DNA of 11,665 bases from an uncultured Verrucomicrobiota bacterium (GCA_946481225.1 CAMLNJ010000041.1:1-11665), one strand, 5' to 3'; counted from the first letter of the stretch, positions 1 to 8,042 are shown. A program made the numbers and translations. The notes: a model not told the origin generated them from the letters alone.

Positions 1-99
1 ACGGTTTCCCGCCTCCGCCGGACCGAGTTATTTACAAGACATGGCCTAACGAAGCAATGGCGGGATTTGCCGGTCGGAAGGTGATGCGACGACGACCGC

Positions 100-2109
100 T
101 TACTGGCGGATGATCTGCGCCGAGAATCCGGTGGAATCGAAGCTGCTCTCGCCGTTCTGGTTCACGGTGAAGTCGACCTTGCTGCCGACCTTCAGGGCGA
201 CGTTGGTGACGGTGAACTGGTCGGACTCGTCGGGCCTCAGGACGCGGCTGTAGACGTGGGTGCCATCGACGTAGATGTTGATGCCCACGCCGTCGCCGCC
301 GCCGGCGCGACTGACCTTGCAGCTGAGGGTGGCGGTGGCGGCCACGGGGCTCGTCCAGCGGCGCACGGCCCAGTTGGAGCTGGGGTGCATCTGCTCGACG
401 GCGATGAAGTGCCAGGTGTTGTCCAGCCAGCAGACGGCGTTGTCGCCGGCGTAGTCCCAGCGCATGGCGGTGAACTTGGCGGGGTCGTAGGGACCGGAGC
501 CGATGTTGGCGCTGCCGTAGGACCAGCCGTTCTTGCCCTGCTCGTTGGTGTAACCGGAGAGCGAGTCGGCGAGGAGGGGGTTGCCGGCGTCGCTGACGGC
601 GGACACGGCGCCGCGGACGAACTGGGCGTTGCGGTCGATCTTGAGCTTCACGACGCCGCCGGAGGGCGAGACGGAGCGGGACTGGCCCATGATGTCGGTG
701 ACGATGAGGGGGGAGCTGGTCTTGAGCGACACGGTGACGGGGCGGGCGGACCAGATGACGGTCATGCGGCCGGTGCCTTTCTGGAAACGGAAGGCGCGGG
801 TGCCGGAGGTCGTGCCGGTGAAGCGCGAGTGGAAGGCGTAGCCCTTCAGCTGGCGGATCAGGTTGGCGTAGGCGACGTAGGCCGGGTGGGGGACGAGGGC
901 GCCCTTCGCGTCGTTGGGGGAGGCGAGGAGACCGCGATGGGGGAAGGCGTGGTCGTCGACACCGAGGTAGTAATACATGCGCTCGACCTTCTGGCTGAGC
1001 ATGAGGGTGACGATCTGCGCGAGGTAGGTCGCGGCCTCGGCCTGCAGCTCGGGGCGGGTGGTATCGTGGCTGAATTCGCTGGCCCAGATCGGCTTCTCGG
1101 CGCCGTTGTTGTGGCGCTTGATCAGCTCGCGGAGCTCGGCGATCTCGGCGTCGACGCCCTCGGGGGTGTTGCGATAGGGGTGGACGGAGACGACGTCGAG
1201 GAAGGGCATCGCGCCTTGGGCGAACACGTCGCGGAGGAAGCCGTGGGTGACGGGCACGGTGCCGCCGGCGACGATCTTCACGTCGTTGCGGACGGAGCGG
1301 ATGCGGTTGGCGGCCTGCTCGAGCATGCGCTTGTAGTAGGCGGGCTTGTTCGAGGTGGCGGGGCCGGCGATGAAGGTGCCGGCGTTGTATTCGTTCCAGA
1401 TCTCGACGGCCTTCAGGCCGGGATACTGGCGCACGATGTCGGCGCCGTAGTTGGCGTAGCCGGCGCGGCCCGAGTCGGTGTGGGGCGCGGTGAACATGCC
1501 CGCGCTGAAGTCATACATCGGGTTGCTCCAGTCCAGGGTGATGAAGGGCTGCATCTTGGCCGCGACGCCCTTGGCCATGAAGTTGGTGAAGGTCGTGGGA
1601 TACTTGTATTGCAGCGGCTGGGTCTCGATGTGCTCCCAGTATTGCTCGTCGCGGAAGTGGGCGATGCCGGCGCGGGCGAAGAGCTCGTAGACGCGCTGGT
1701 CGCCGCTCTGGGCGCTGTGGGTCTGCACGCCGAAGGGCGAGACCTCGGAGCCGGTGAGCAGGAGGGGCGTGAGGACGGCGAAGGCGGTGGACTTTTCGGA
1801 GACCACCGAGCCGGAGCGCTTCTCGACGATCTTGAGGTCGAAATAGCCGCGGCGGCCGAGGGCGGGACTGATGGTGGCGCGGCCGGAGGACGGGGTGGTG
1901 GCGCCCGACTTGACCACGTTGCCCGCGAAGTCTTTCGCGGTCCACTCGAGGCGATCACCGTCGCACTGGACGGGGATGGTGACGGTCTCGGTGCTGAGGA
2001 AGATGTTACCGGTCTTCGACTGGCTCAGGTTGATCGCGGCCCCCGCGAAGGGAACGATCATGAGGGTGGCCAGGGAGAGGAGGAGGTTGCGTCCGTGCTT
2101 AGATGTCAT
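100..2109 (-). CDS. Secreted clan-A glycoside hydrolase (GH39/GH5-like barrel) with C-terminal jelly-roll module
   Basis: This 669-residue protein probably hydrolyses a plant or algal polysaccharide outside the cytoplasm. Residues 1-24 look like a Sec signal peptide (basic start, hydrophobic core, AGA-A cleavage region). Residues about 30-115 form a beta-sandwich-like domain. A TIM barrel of the clan-A type spans about 120-425: WNEYN places the likely acid/base at E240, VSVHPY lies at 308-313, and PIWASEF places the likely nucleophile at E345. A small beta domain covers about 430-505. Residues about 510-669 (NEQGKNGWSYG, then AVRRWTSP and GGGDGVGINIYVDG) resemble jelly-roll, carbohydrate-binding-like modules found at the ends of secreted enzymes; I cannot name a CBM family. 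There is no LPXTG or PEP-CTERM anchor. The gene stands alone and is divergent from the next operon. The start at 2109 is chosen because it precedes the signal peptide directly. The exact family and substrate (xylan, mannan or other) cannot be told by eye. Confidence 0.85.
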   Translation of the reverse strand: MTSKHGRNLLLSLATLMIVPFAGAAINLSQSKTGNIFLSTETVTIPVQCDGDRLEWTAKDFAGNVVKSGATTPSSGRATISPALGRRGYFDLKIVEKRSGSVVSEKSTAFAVLTPLLLTGSEVSPFGVQTHSAQSGDQRVYELFARAGIAHFRDEQYWEHIETQPLQYKYPTTFTNFMAKGVAAKMQPFITLDWSNPMYDFSAGMFTAPHTDSGRAGYANYGADIVRQYPGLKAVEIWNEYNAGTFIAGPATSNKPAYYKRMLEQAANRIRSVRNDVKIVAGGTVPVTHGFLRDVFAQGAMPFLDVVSVHPYRNTPEGVDAEIAELRELIKRHNNGAEKPIWASEFSHDTTRPELQAEAATYLAQIVTLMLSQKVERMYYYLGVDDHAFPHRGLLASPNDAKGALVPHPAYVAYANLIRQLKGYAFHSRFTGTTSGTRAFRFQKGTGRMTVIWSARPVTVSLKTSSPLIVTDIMGQSRSVSPSGGVVKLKIDRNAQFVRGAVSAVSDAGNPLLADSLSGYTNEQGKNGWSYGSANIGSGPYDPAKFTAMRWDYAGDNAVCWLDNTWHFIAVEQMHPSSNWAVRRWTSPVAATATLSCKVSRAGGGDGVGINIYVDGTHVYSRVLRPDESDQFTVTNVALKVGSKVDFTVNQNGESSFDSTGFSAQIIRQ

Positions 2110-2617
2110 TTTTCTTACTGCGATTTCCTGTTAGTAGCCCCGGGTGCCGACCGGATGAGCGGCATGAGAGATATTCCGAATGGTGACCTGAGGGGGTCCC
2201 CGAGGAGGGCGCTGGAGAATCCAGTATGACCCAGCGGACGATTCTCCGGTATCGGGGACGGGAATTTAAGAGTCGGTTGACAGCCTTCCCTAGGGAGGCG
2301 GGGTTTTTGCAGCGGCTTGCGGATTTTTCTTCGGTGAAAAGCCCTTCAAACCATCGGATTTCGGCCTGTGGTAGTTCTGCGCAGCGCCCGTTTTTTCTGC
2401 CGTCCGGCCGGTAAGGCGAAACGCCTCGCGCGATGAGCGGCGCGGCTGCAAAACGCACCCGGCCGGCGGCGCGTGAATCCGTCGTTTGAATACGAGCGGG
2501 ACTGCGGGCCAACGCCTTGCGCGAGGCTTGGCGCGGCTGGCATCCGGTGTGCGAGGGGAGGCGGACGGAGCGTTCGCGGCCTTCTCGTCCGCCGCCCCGC
2601 CCAAACCCAATACCGCC
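2110..2617. promoter_or_regulatory. Divergent intergenic spacer, no credible gene
   Basis: About 500 bases separate the minus-strand hydrolase from the plus-strand DUF3185 gene, so both promoters should lie here. I find no convincing -35/-10 pair for either. Visible structure includes a hairpin at 2212-2249, a 10-base palindrome TCCCTAGGGA near 2288-2297 followed by GGGGTTTTT, a small hairpin AGGCG-AAA-CGCCT at 2414-2426, and a six-T run at 2391-2396. Open frames across this stretch have no recognisable domain and an arginine/proline-rich composition typical of GC-rich noncoding DNA. Confidence 0.5.
2212..2249. repeat. Inverted repeat (10-bp stem) upstream of the hydrolase gene
   Basis: CTGGAGAATC at 2212-2221 pairs with GATTCTCCGG at 2240-2249 (nine Watson-Crick pairs and one T-G pair) around an 18-base spacer. 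It lies about 100-140 bases upstream of the hydrolase start, in the divergent spacer. No T-run follows on either strand, so a terminator is unlikely. An operator for sugar-responsive control or a 5'-leader hairpin are both possible; function is unknown. Confidence 0.45.
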
Positions 2618-2821
2618 ATGAACAAGATCCTCTCGCTCGTCTTCCTCGTCGTGGGCGCCGTTCTGCTGGTCTACGGGCTCAACGCATCCGATTCGGTCGC
2701 CTCCAATGTCAGCGAGGCGGTGACCGGCACGCCGACCGACAAGAGCATGTGGCTCGTCATCCTCGGCGCCGTGGGCGTGATCGCCGGCGGCGTGGGCTTT
2801 TTCGCCGGAAGAAAAAGCTAG
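2618..2821 (+). CDS. DUF3185 family small membrane protein
   Basis: A 67-residue protein with two transmembrane segments (about residues 4-21 and 47-63) joined by a short polar loop containing NASDSVASNVSEAVTGTPTDKSMW. The loop with its GTPTDKSMW stretch and the overall length match my memory of DUF3185 (Pfam), a family of small bacterial inner-membrane proteins of unknown function. The start is the ATG at 2618, which directly precedes the first membrane helix; the upstream in-frame extension from 2486 is alanine/arginine-rich and not membrane-like, so I exclude it. The stop is 35 bases before the glycosyltransferase start, so the two are probably co-transcribed. There is no Shine-Dalgarno motif (the start is preceded by ATACCGCC), as for most genes here. 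Confidence 0.85.
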   Translation: MNKILSLVFLVVGAVLLVYGLNASDSVASNVSEAVTGTPTDKSMWLVILGAVGVIAGGVGFFAGRKS

Positions 2822-2856
2822 GCCGGGTTAGTTTAACCGCGCCCGCCGCCGATGCC

Positions 2857-4200
2857 GTGAACATCTGCCACTTCACCAACACCTTTCTCCCGCACGTGGG
2901 AGGCGTGGCCCGCGCGGTCCAGACCTTGCTGGAGGACCAGCGCGAGGCGGGGCATCGCGTGCTCGTGGTCGCCCCGGAATTCGCCGAGGGCAAGGCGCCG
3001 CCGCGCGTGGAGCGCTCGGTGGTGCGCATCGCGGCGCTCACCCATTTCAACGACAGCGACTTCTCGGTGAGCCTGCCCCTCGCCGCGGCGTTGGAGGAGC
3101 GGTTGTCGGATTTCCCCGCGGACCTGATCCACGCGCACCATCCCTTTCTCCTCGGGGACACGGCGCTGCGCGAGGCGGCGAAGCGAGGCGTGCCGGTGAT
3201 CTTCACGCACCACACGCTCTATGAGCACTACACGCACTACCTGCCGATGCAGAGCGAGTCGGCCGGCGAGTTCGCGGCCGAGGTCGCGACCCGTTTCGCC
3301 AACCGCTGCGCGGCGGTCGTCGCCCCGAGCCGGAGCGTGCGCGACCTGATCGTCGCCCGCGGCGTCACGACGCCGGTGCATGTCATTCCCACGGGCATCG
3401 ACACCAAGCTGCTCGGCTCCGGCGACGGCCAGGCCGCCCGCGCGGCGCTCCATCTGCCGGAGGACGCGCCGGTGATCGGGCACCTCGGGCGCCTCGCGGA
3501 GGAGAAAAACCTGCGCTACCTTTCGGCGGCGATCGGGCTCGCGTTGCAGGCCCGCCCGGAGGCGCGCGCCTTGATCGTCGGGGACGGGCCGGCTCGCGCG
3601 GAAATGGAGCGCGCCTTCGGCACCTTCGGGGTCGCGCAACGCGTGGTTTTCGCCGGAAAACTCACGGGACGCCGGCTGCGCGACGCGTGCGCCGCGATGG
3701 ACCTTTTCGCGTTCGCCTCTCTCTCCGAGACGCAGGGCCTCGTGCTCGCCGAGGTGATGGCGGCGGGCGTGCCGGTCGTGGCGCTCGACGCCTCGGGGGC
3801 CCGCGAGATGATCCGCGACGGAAAAAACGGCCGCCTGCTGCCCGCGAACGCGCCGGAGGATGTTTTCGCGCGCGTGTTGGTGAACGGCTTGCGACGCGTC
3901 GCGACGCGCCTGCGCTGGGCCGAGGCGGCGCGCCGCACCGCGGCCACGGTGGATCGCGAGCGCACCAATCGCCGGCTTCTGGCGCTTTATGAAAGCGTGG
4001 TGCGGGAGCAGGCGCGCGAGGGTCCCGCGTCGGCGCTCAATCCGGCGCTGGCCCGCATCGTCACCGAGGGCCAGATCATCGCGGACAAGGCCGGCGCCTT
4101 CCTCCGCGCAGTCACCGGCGGATCGACCGCCGACACGGTCGCCGCAAGCGCCGCCCCGGCCGGGGCTCAATCCGGTCTGATGCCGGCCGCGCCGTCATGA
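2857..4200 (+). CDS. GT4-family glycosyltransferase, diacylglycerol glucosyltransferase-like
   Basis: This 447-residue GT-B enzyme probably transfers a sugar from a nucleotide-sugar donor to a lipid or other membrane acceptor at the cytoplasmic face. The start is the GTG at 2857: the protein then begins MNICHFTNTFLPHVGGVARAV, the usual GT4 amino end with the glycine-rich acceptor-domain loop. Visible motifs are HAHHPFLLG (92-100), HHTLYEHYTHY (118-128), which recalls 1,2-diacylglycerol 3-glucosyltransferases, PTGID (178-182), GRLAEEKN with R212 and K217 for donor phosphates, VGDGP (241-245), and the retaining-enzyme E-x7-E pair E291/E299 in SETQGLVLAEVMAAGVPVVA. The last 50 or so residues are an alanine-rich tail. 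The stop overlaps the next start as ATGA, which implies translational coupling. The donor and acceptor are inferred; other GT4 activities such as phosphatidylinositol mannosylation remain possible. Confidence 0.88.
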   Translation: MNICHFTNTFLPHVGGVARAVQTLLEDQREAGHRVLVVAPEFAEGKAPPRVERSVVRIAALTHFNDSDFSVSLPLAAALEERLSDFPADLIHAHHPFLLGDTALREAAKRGVPVIFTHHTLYEHYTHYLPMQSESAGEFAAEVATRFANRCAAVVAPSRSVRDLIVARGVTTPVHVIPTGIDTKLLGSGDGQAARAALHLPEDAPVIGHLGRLAEEKNLRYLSAAIGLALQARPEARALIVGDGPARAEMERAFGTFGVAQRVVFAGKLTGRRLRDACAAMDLFAFASLSETQGLVLAEVMAAGVPVVALDASGAREMIRDGKNGRLLPANAPEDVFARVLVNGLRRVATRLRWAEAARRTAATVDRERTNRRLLALYESVVREQAREGPASALNPALARIVTEGQIIADKAGAFLRAVTGGSTADTVAASAAPAGAQSGLMPAAPS

Positions 4201-5012
4201 TCGGGCCGCTCGCGCCGCGGGCCGACGAGGCGGCGCCACCGGTGCCGGAGGGTCCTTCGGATTGGAGCGCGTGGTGGAGCCGGCGGGCGGGGGGCCTGAC
4301 GCGCCGGCAGATCGCCAAGGGGCTCCTGGCGGCGCTGGTGCTGCTGGCGCTCGCGGTCGGCGGACGGAGCGTGGATTTCGATGCGTTCCACGCGTGGACG
4401 AAGCGGTTGCCGGCCGCGGCCGTGGCGGCGTTGGTCGGGGTGCTGCCCTTGGTCGGGTTTCCGGTGAGCGCGCTGCATCTCGCGGCGGGGCTTCGCTTCG
4501 AGTTCTGGGTGGCGCTTCCCCTCGTGGCGGCGGCGACTTTGGCGCACCACACGGCTTCTTGGGCGTTGGCGCGAGCCTTGCCGGAACGGTTTTTCACCCG
4601 ACTGGATCCATGGCGCAGAAAATTGGAGGGGGCGGGGCATCGGCAGGCGGCGGTCCTGTGCTGCCTGCTGCCGGGCATGCCCTACACCGTGCAGCTCTAC
4701 CTGCTGCCCGTCATAGGCGCGCCCTTGCGCGTCCTGTGTTTCGTGAGCGTGCCGCTGCACACGACGCGGGCGAGCGTGACCATTCTGCTCGGCACGCTCA
4801 GCGATGAGCTGACGCCGGGCCGCGTGGCGGCGCTGGTCGCGTATTACATCGTCGTGTTCGTCATCTGCGGGATCATCCTGGGCCGTTTGCGTCGCGCCTT
4901 GGCGGCGGAGCCCGCGGCGGCGGGATCGGAAGCCGTCCGGCCGGATAGTCCGGAAAATAACTCCTCGGGCGAGGGGACCGCGCCTATGGCGGCGCGCGCC
5001 GGGAAGGACTAG
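4197..5012 (+). CDS. VTT/TVP38-TMEM64-like (DedA superfamily) membrane protein
   Basis: A 271-residue integral membrane protein with about six hydrophobic segments (roughly 41-56, 73-95, 103-127, 151-172, 176-197, 220-240). Two stretches fit the VTT (SNARE-associated Golgi) fold. The first is LPLVGFPVSALHLAAGLRF near 83-101, the proline/glycine-rich re-entrant loop. The second is CCLLPGMPYTVQLYLLPVIG near 155-174, matching the family pattern in which a conserved proline-rich loop precedes a membrane helix. Proteins of this superfamily include DedA transporters and TMEM41B/VMP1-type lipid scramblases. The start ATG overlaps the GT4 stop (ATGA), so the two proteins are probably made in a fixed ratio. 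The tail after residue 243 is hydrophilic and variable. A lipid or undecaprenyl-carrier flipping role is inference from family and neighbours. Confidence 0.8.
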   Translation: MIGPLAPRADEAAPPVPEGPSDWSAWWSRRAGGLTRRQIAKGLLAALVLLALAVGGRSVDFDAFHAWTKRLPAAAVAALVGVLPLVGFPVSALHLAAGLRFEFWVALPLVAAATLAHHTASWALARALPERFFTRLDPWRRKLEGAGHRQAAVLCCLLPGMPYTVQLYLLPVIGAPLRVLCFVSVPLHTTRASVTILLGTLSDELTPGRVAALVAYYIVVFVICGIILGRLRRALAAEPAAAGSEAVRPDSPENNSSGEGTAPMAARAGKD

Positions 5013-5031
5013 GCTTCGGCCTTCTTCGTCC

Positions 5032-6738
5032 ATGAGACTTTCCCCCGCCCATCTGCGTCGTTACAAGGACATCGCCCTTCTTTTCCTCAGATACGGCCGC
5101 GGCGACCTCGCGCGGCATGTCCGCGACAGCCAGGACGATCTCGACGCGCCGGACACCGGAGCGGGAACGACCGGCGCCGCCGCCCCGGACGCGGCGAGCG
5201 ACGCGCGCCCCGAGCAACTGGCCGGCGATCTCGAGCGACTGGGGCCGACCTTCGTGAAAATCGGCCAGATCCTCGCGGGGCGACCGGATCTGCTGCCGGC
5301 GCGCTACCGCGACGCGCTCGCGCGGCTTCAGGACAAGGTCGCGCCGTTTTCGACCGATGAGGTGGAGGCGATCTTGTTCAACGAGCTTGGAGTGCGCGTC
5401 TCGAAGGCCTTCTCGCATTTCGAGCGAACGCCGCTGGCCGCGGCCTCGCTGGGGCAGGTGCACCGGGCGACGATGCGCGACGGGCGCGAAGTCGTGGTGA
5501 AGGTGCAGCGGCCGGGCATCCGCGCGGTCATCGCGACCGATTTCGAGGTGCTGGCCGACGCGGCCGCGATGCTCGAGAAGCATACGGAGGCGGGGCGGCT
5601 CTATCGCTTCACCGAACTCGTGGAACAGTTTCGGCGCACGCTGCGCGACGAGCTCAACTACGAGCAGGAGGCGGCGAACATGGAGCGGATCGGGCGCAGC
5701 CTGGACGAGTTTTCGCGCCTGCACGTGCCGCGGCCGGTGCAGGGTTATTGCTCGCCGCTCGTCCTTACGATGGCGCACGCCCCCGGGCGCAAGATCACCG
5801 CGCTCAGCCCGCTGGCGCGCATCGACCTCGACGGCGCGGGGCTGGCGGACGAGTTGTTGCGGGCCTACCTGAAACAGGTCCTCGTGGACGGGCTTTTCCA
5901 CGCCGACCCGCATCCGGGGAACATCTTCGTCACCGACCAAAATCACCTTGCCTTGCTGGACTTCGGCATGGTGGGCCGGGTCACGCCGGCGCTGCGCGAG
6001 CAGTTGTTGAAGCTGCTGATGGCGATCAACGAGGGGCGCGGCGAGGTCGCGGCCGAGGTGCTGCAGGCGATGGGGGAGACGGCCGAGGCCACCGTGGACA
6101 CGAACGCGCTTGCGCGGGCGGTTTCGACGATCGTCGCGCGCCAGCCGCAGGCCGACCTTCAGGACCACGCCGTGGGTCGCGCGCTGCTGATGCTCGACTA
6201 CCACGCGCGCCGGCACCGGCTGCATCCGCCGCCGGAGCTGAGTCTTCTCGGGAAGACCTTGCTCCAGCTCGACGAGGTGGGGCGCACGCTCGATCCCTCG
6301 TTCAAGCCCGGGGAGTCGATTCGCCGGCATCTCGGCGAGATCATGGCGGCGCGTATCCGAGACGACCTTACGCGCGGGAATTTTTTCGGCACCCTGCTCG
6401 AGGCGAAAAACTTCGCGGCGGGCCTGCCCGGTCGGCTGAACCGGGTGATGGAGAACCTGGGCCGGCGCGAGTTCGAGCTCACCGTGAAATCGCCCGAGAC
6501 GGACCAATTGCTCGCGGGCATGCGCAAGATCGCGAATCGCATCTCGGCGGGCATCGTGCTGGCCGCGCTGATCGTGGGGGCGGCTTTGTTGATGCGCGTG
6601 GAGACGGATTTTCGGGTGCTCGGCTATCCGGGCCTCGCGATGTTGTGTTTCGCGGGCGCGGCGGCGGGCGGAGTCTGGCTGGTGGTCGCGACCTTTTTGT
6701 CCGACGCGCGCGATCCGGAGCGCAAACCGCGGGAGTAA
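5032..6738 (+). CDS. UbiB/ABC1/AarF-family atypical protein kinase-like protein
   Basis: A 568-residue member of the UbiB (ABC1/ADCK/COQ8) family, ATPase-like proteins that support ubiquinone or other isoprenoid-lipid metabolism at the inner membrane. The diagnostic KxGQ motif is at K76-Q79 (FVKIGQILAGRPDLLP), the alanine-rich nucleotide loop AAASLGQVH at 136-144, the lysine of VVVKVQRPG at K157, ELNYEQEA at 207-214, the catalytic-loop HADPHPGN at 290-297 and the metal-binding DFG at 310-312. All key residues are present. Two carboxy-terminal membrane segments (about 513-530 and 537-557) are typical. It starts 19 bases after the VTT gene on the same strand, so one transcript is likely. The start MRLSPAHLRRYKDIA is a normal family amino end. 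A short acidic/alanine insert (about 36-58) before the KxGQ region looks low-complexity. Whether it acts in quinone synthesis or lipid homeostasis is not decided by the sequence. Confidence 0.92.
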   Translation: MRLSPAHLRRYKDIALLFLRYGRGDLARHVRDSQDDLDAPDTGAGTTGAAAPDAASDARPEQLAGDLERLGPTFVKIGQILAGRPDLLPARYRDALARLQDKVAPFSTDEVEAILFNELGVRVSKAFSHFERTPLAAASLGQVHRATMRDGREVVVKVQRPGIRAVIATDFEVLADAAAMLEKHTEAGRLYRFTELVEQFRRTLRDELNYEQEAANMERIGRSLDEFSRLHVPRPVQGYCSPLVLTMAHAPGRKITALSPLARIDLDGAGLADELLRAYLKQVLVDGLFHADPHPGNIFVTDQNHLALLDFGMVGRVTPALREQLLKLLMAINEGRGEVAAEVLQAMGETAEATVDTNALARAVSTIVARQPQADLQDHAVGRALLMLDYHARRHRLHPPPELSLLGKTLLQLDEVGRTLDPSFKPGESIRRHLGEIMAARIRDDLTRGNFFGTLLEAKNFAAGLPGRLNRVMENLGRREFELTVKSPETDQLLAGMRKIANRISAGIVLAALIVGAALLMRVETDFRVLGYPGLAMLCFAGAAAGGVWLVVATFLSDARDPERKPRE

Positions 6739-6819
6739 TTAGCCCCGCGCGCCGGCGGGCGGTGCGGGGGCGAAGCGCGGCGGGAGGACGACGCGGCGTG
6801 GGCGGGCCGCGGGCGGGTG
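6739..6819. terminator. Convergent spacer with GC-rich hairpin, possible bidirectional terminator
   Basis: This very GC-rich 81-base spacer lies between the converging UbiB and nitroreductase genes. CCCCGC at 6743-6748 can pair with GCGGGG at 6764-6769, enclosing a further self-complementary CGCCGGCG at 6750-6757. There is no T-run, so an intrinsic terminator of the textbook kind is not shown; the position is the main argument. Confidence 0.3.
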
Positions 6820-7563
6820 TCAGGAAACGGCGCCCGGCGGATGGGCGGGATTGCCGGTGGTCTGGTCGAGGTCTTCCCAGGGCACGCCGTAATGCTCGTC
6901 GAAGGCGATGCGGTCGATCGGCAGGCGGCCCGGGTGCAGCACGGCGGAGTCGGCGCCGCGGCCGACGGCGAGCAACGCCATGATCTCCGTGTCTTCGGGC
7001 AGCTCGAGGGCGGCGCGCACGGCGGCCGCGTCGAAGCCCTCCATCGGCGCGGTCTGCCAGCCAAGCGATTCGAAGCCAAGCATGAGGTAGGTGAAGGCGA
7101 TCATCACCTGGCGGGTGAGCCACACCTCGCGCGGCAACTGGTCGATGAACTGGAATGCGGCGTTCTTCATCTTGGCGACCTTGGCCGGGTCGCCGGCGAG
7201 ATCGCGCCCGGTGCGCGCGGCCTTGGTGAGAATGATTTCGTCGGCGTTGTCGCGCCAGGCCTCGCGGGGGGCGGTGGCGACGATGACGACGGGGGCCTCG
7301 GTGATCTTGCCTTGGTCGAAGGCGGCTTCGCGGAGCTTTGCGCGGCGTTCCGGAGAACGGAGCACGAGGAAGCGCCAGGGCTGGAGGTTGTAGCCCGAGG
7401 GAGCCTGGGCGGCGAAGCGCAGGGCGCGGTCGACGACCTCGTGCGGCACGGGGTCGTCGCGAAAACCGGGCGTGGCCCGGCGCCCGCGCACGAGCGCTTC
7501 GAGAGCCTGCGCGGCGGCGGGCAGATCGGAGAGGGCGGGAAGAGGCGCGACGGCGGAGGACAT
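6820..7563 (-). CDS. FMN-dependent nitroreductase family protein
   Basis: A 247-residue oxidoreductase expected to bind FMN and use NAD(P)H to reduce nitro, quinone or enone substrates in the cytoplasm; such enzymes work as dimers. Visible family marks are RRAT at 28-31 (the arginine pair that contacts FMN phosphate), APSGYNLQPWRFLVL at 54-68 (S56, N59, Q61 flavin contacts), GFESLGWQTAPMEGFD at 163-178, and ALLAVGRG near 196-203. Length and motif order are normal. The start ATG at 7563 is preceded by CCGCC and no Shine-Dalgarno. It lies 45 bases downstream of the BON lipoprotein gene on the same strand, so they may be co-transcribed. The sequence does not give the natural substrate. Confidence 0.9.
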   Translation of the reverse strand: MSSAVAPLPALSDLPAAAQALEALVRGRRATPGFRDDPVPHEVVDRALRFAAQAPSGYNLQPWRFLVLRSPERRAKLREAAFDQGKITEAPVVIVATAPREAWRDNADEIILTKAARTGRDLAGDPAKVAKMKNAAFQFIDQLPREVWLTRQVMIAFTYLMLGFESLGWQTAPMEGFDAAAVRAALELPEDTEIMALLAVGRGADSAVLHPGRLPIDRIAFDEHYGVPWEDLDQTTGNPAHPPGAVS

Positions 7564-7608
7564 GGCGGAACGGTTTTCGCGACGAGCGGGGCGCGACGAA
7601 GGGTTGGG

Positions 7609-7926
7609 TTACTTGACGATGAGGTTGTTCTTCACGTCCACCACGCCGGGCACGGAGCGGGCGACCTCGGTGGCGCGTTCTTTCTGGGCCTCGCTGTCGA
7701 CGAAGCCGCTGAGTTGCACCGTGCCGCGGAAGGTTTCGACCTGCACGTCGCGAGCCTTCACGACCTCGTCCTTTACGAGGGCGGACTTCACCTTCGCGGT
7801 CAGCGCGGAGCTGTCGATGTATTCGCCGGTGCTTTCGCGCGTCGAGGTGCTGGAGCAACCGGAGACGAGTCCGCCGCCGAGGGCGATGCCGAGCGTGAAA
7901 CAAAGCAGGGAGGAGGAGGTTTTCAT
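7609..7926 (-). CDS. BON-domain lipoprotein (OsmY-like)
   Basis: A 105-residue periplasmic or outer-membrane lipoprotein. Residues 1-23 are a lipoprotein signal peptide ending in the lipobox VSGC, so C24 should be lipidated; a serine/threonine-rich linker (25-36) follows. Residues about 38-105 form one BON domain: SALTAKVKSALVKDE, then VQVETFRGTVQLSGFVDS, then the helix AQKERATEVARSVPGV and the last strand VDVKNNLIV. The domain binds phospholipid or stabilises the envelope in known homologues, and OsmY-type proteins respond to osmotic or envelope stress. The ATG at 7926 is chosen because it begins the signal peptide; the frame stays open far upstream (to 8535) but without recognisable sequence. 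It sits between the DoxX-like and nitroreductase genes on the same strand. Confidence 0.9.
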   Translation of the reverse strand: MKTSSSLLCFTLGIALGGGLVSGCSSTSTRESTGEYIDSSALTAKVKSALVKDEVVKARDVQVETFRGTVQLSGFVDSEAQKERATEVARSVPGVVDVKNNLIVK

Positions 7927-8042
7927 GCGGATTTGTAGTAATGGCGTGGATACGTTTGTGCGGCCCGCGCCGTTTCTGTTTTTCGGCCGCGTCGCACGTC
8001 GCCAGCATAGGCGTCCGGGGGAAGGGCCGCCACCCAGCCGGC
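7927..8042 (-). promoter_or_regulatory. Spacer upstream of the BON lipoprotein gene
   Basis: A 116-base gap between the DoxX-like stop and the BON start, long enough for a separate promoter. In minus-strand reading it has GCGGCC and GGCCGC arms around an A-rich loop, then an AT-richer stretch (ATTACTACAAAT) just before the start codon. No convincing -35/-10 pair was identified. Confidence 0.25.

Noticed and set aside
256..2229. Long plus-strand open frame (657 codons) opposite the hydrolase gene
   Set aside because: It is antisense to a clear enzyme, has glycine/valine/alanine/aspartate-rich composition typical of GC-rich shadow frames, and shows no domain.
2381..2400. Six-T run after a GC-rich stretch, considered as an intrinsic terminator
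   Set aside because: No adequate hairpin precedes the T-run and there is no plus-strand gene upstream of it to terminate.
2226..2414. Possible tRNA or small gene, because the peptide reading GREFKSR resembles chance translations of tRNA genes
   Set aside because: The candidate anticodon region (TCTTAAA in minus reading) has no pairing stem and no cloverleaf or CCA end can be drawn; the short frame lacks any domain.
4984..6507. Minus-strand open frame of 507 codons opposite the UbiB gene
   Set aside because: UbiB motifs on the plus strand are complete; the antisense product is arginine/histidine-rich without a domain.
6479..8008. Minus-strand frame of 509 codons spanning the nitroreductase and BON genes
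   Set aside because: It is an arginine/proline-rich out-of-frame reading of two well-supported genes.
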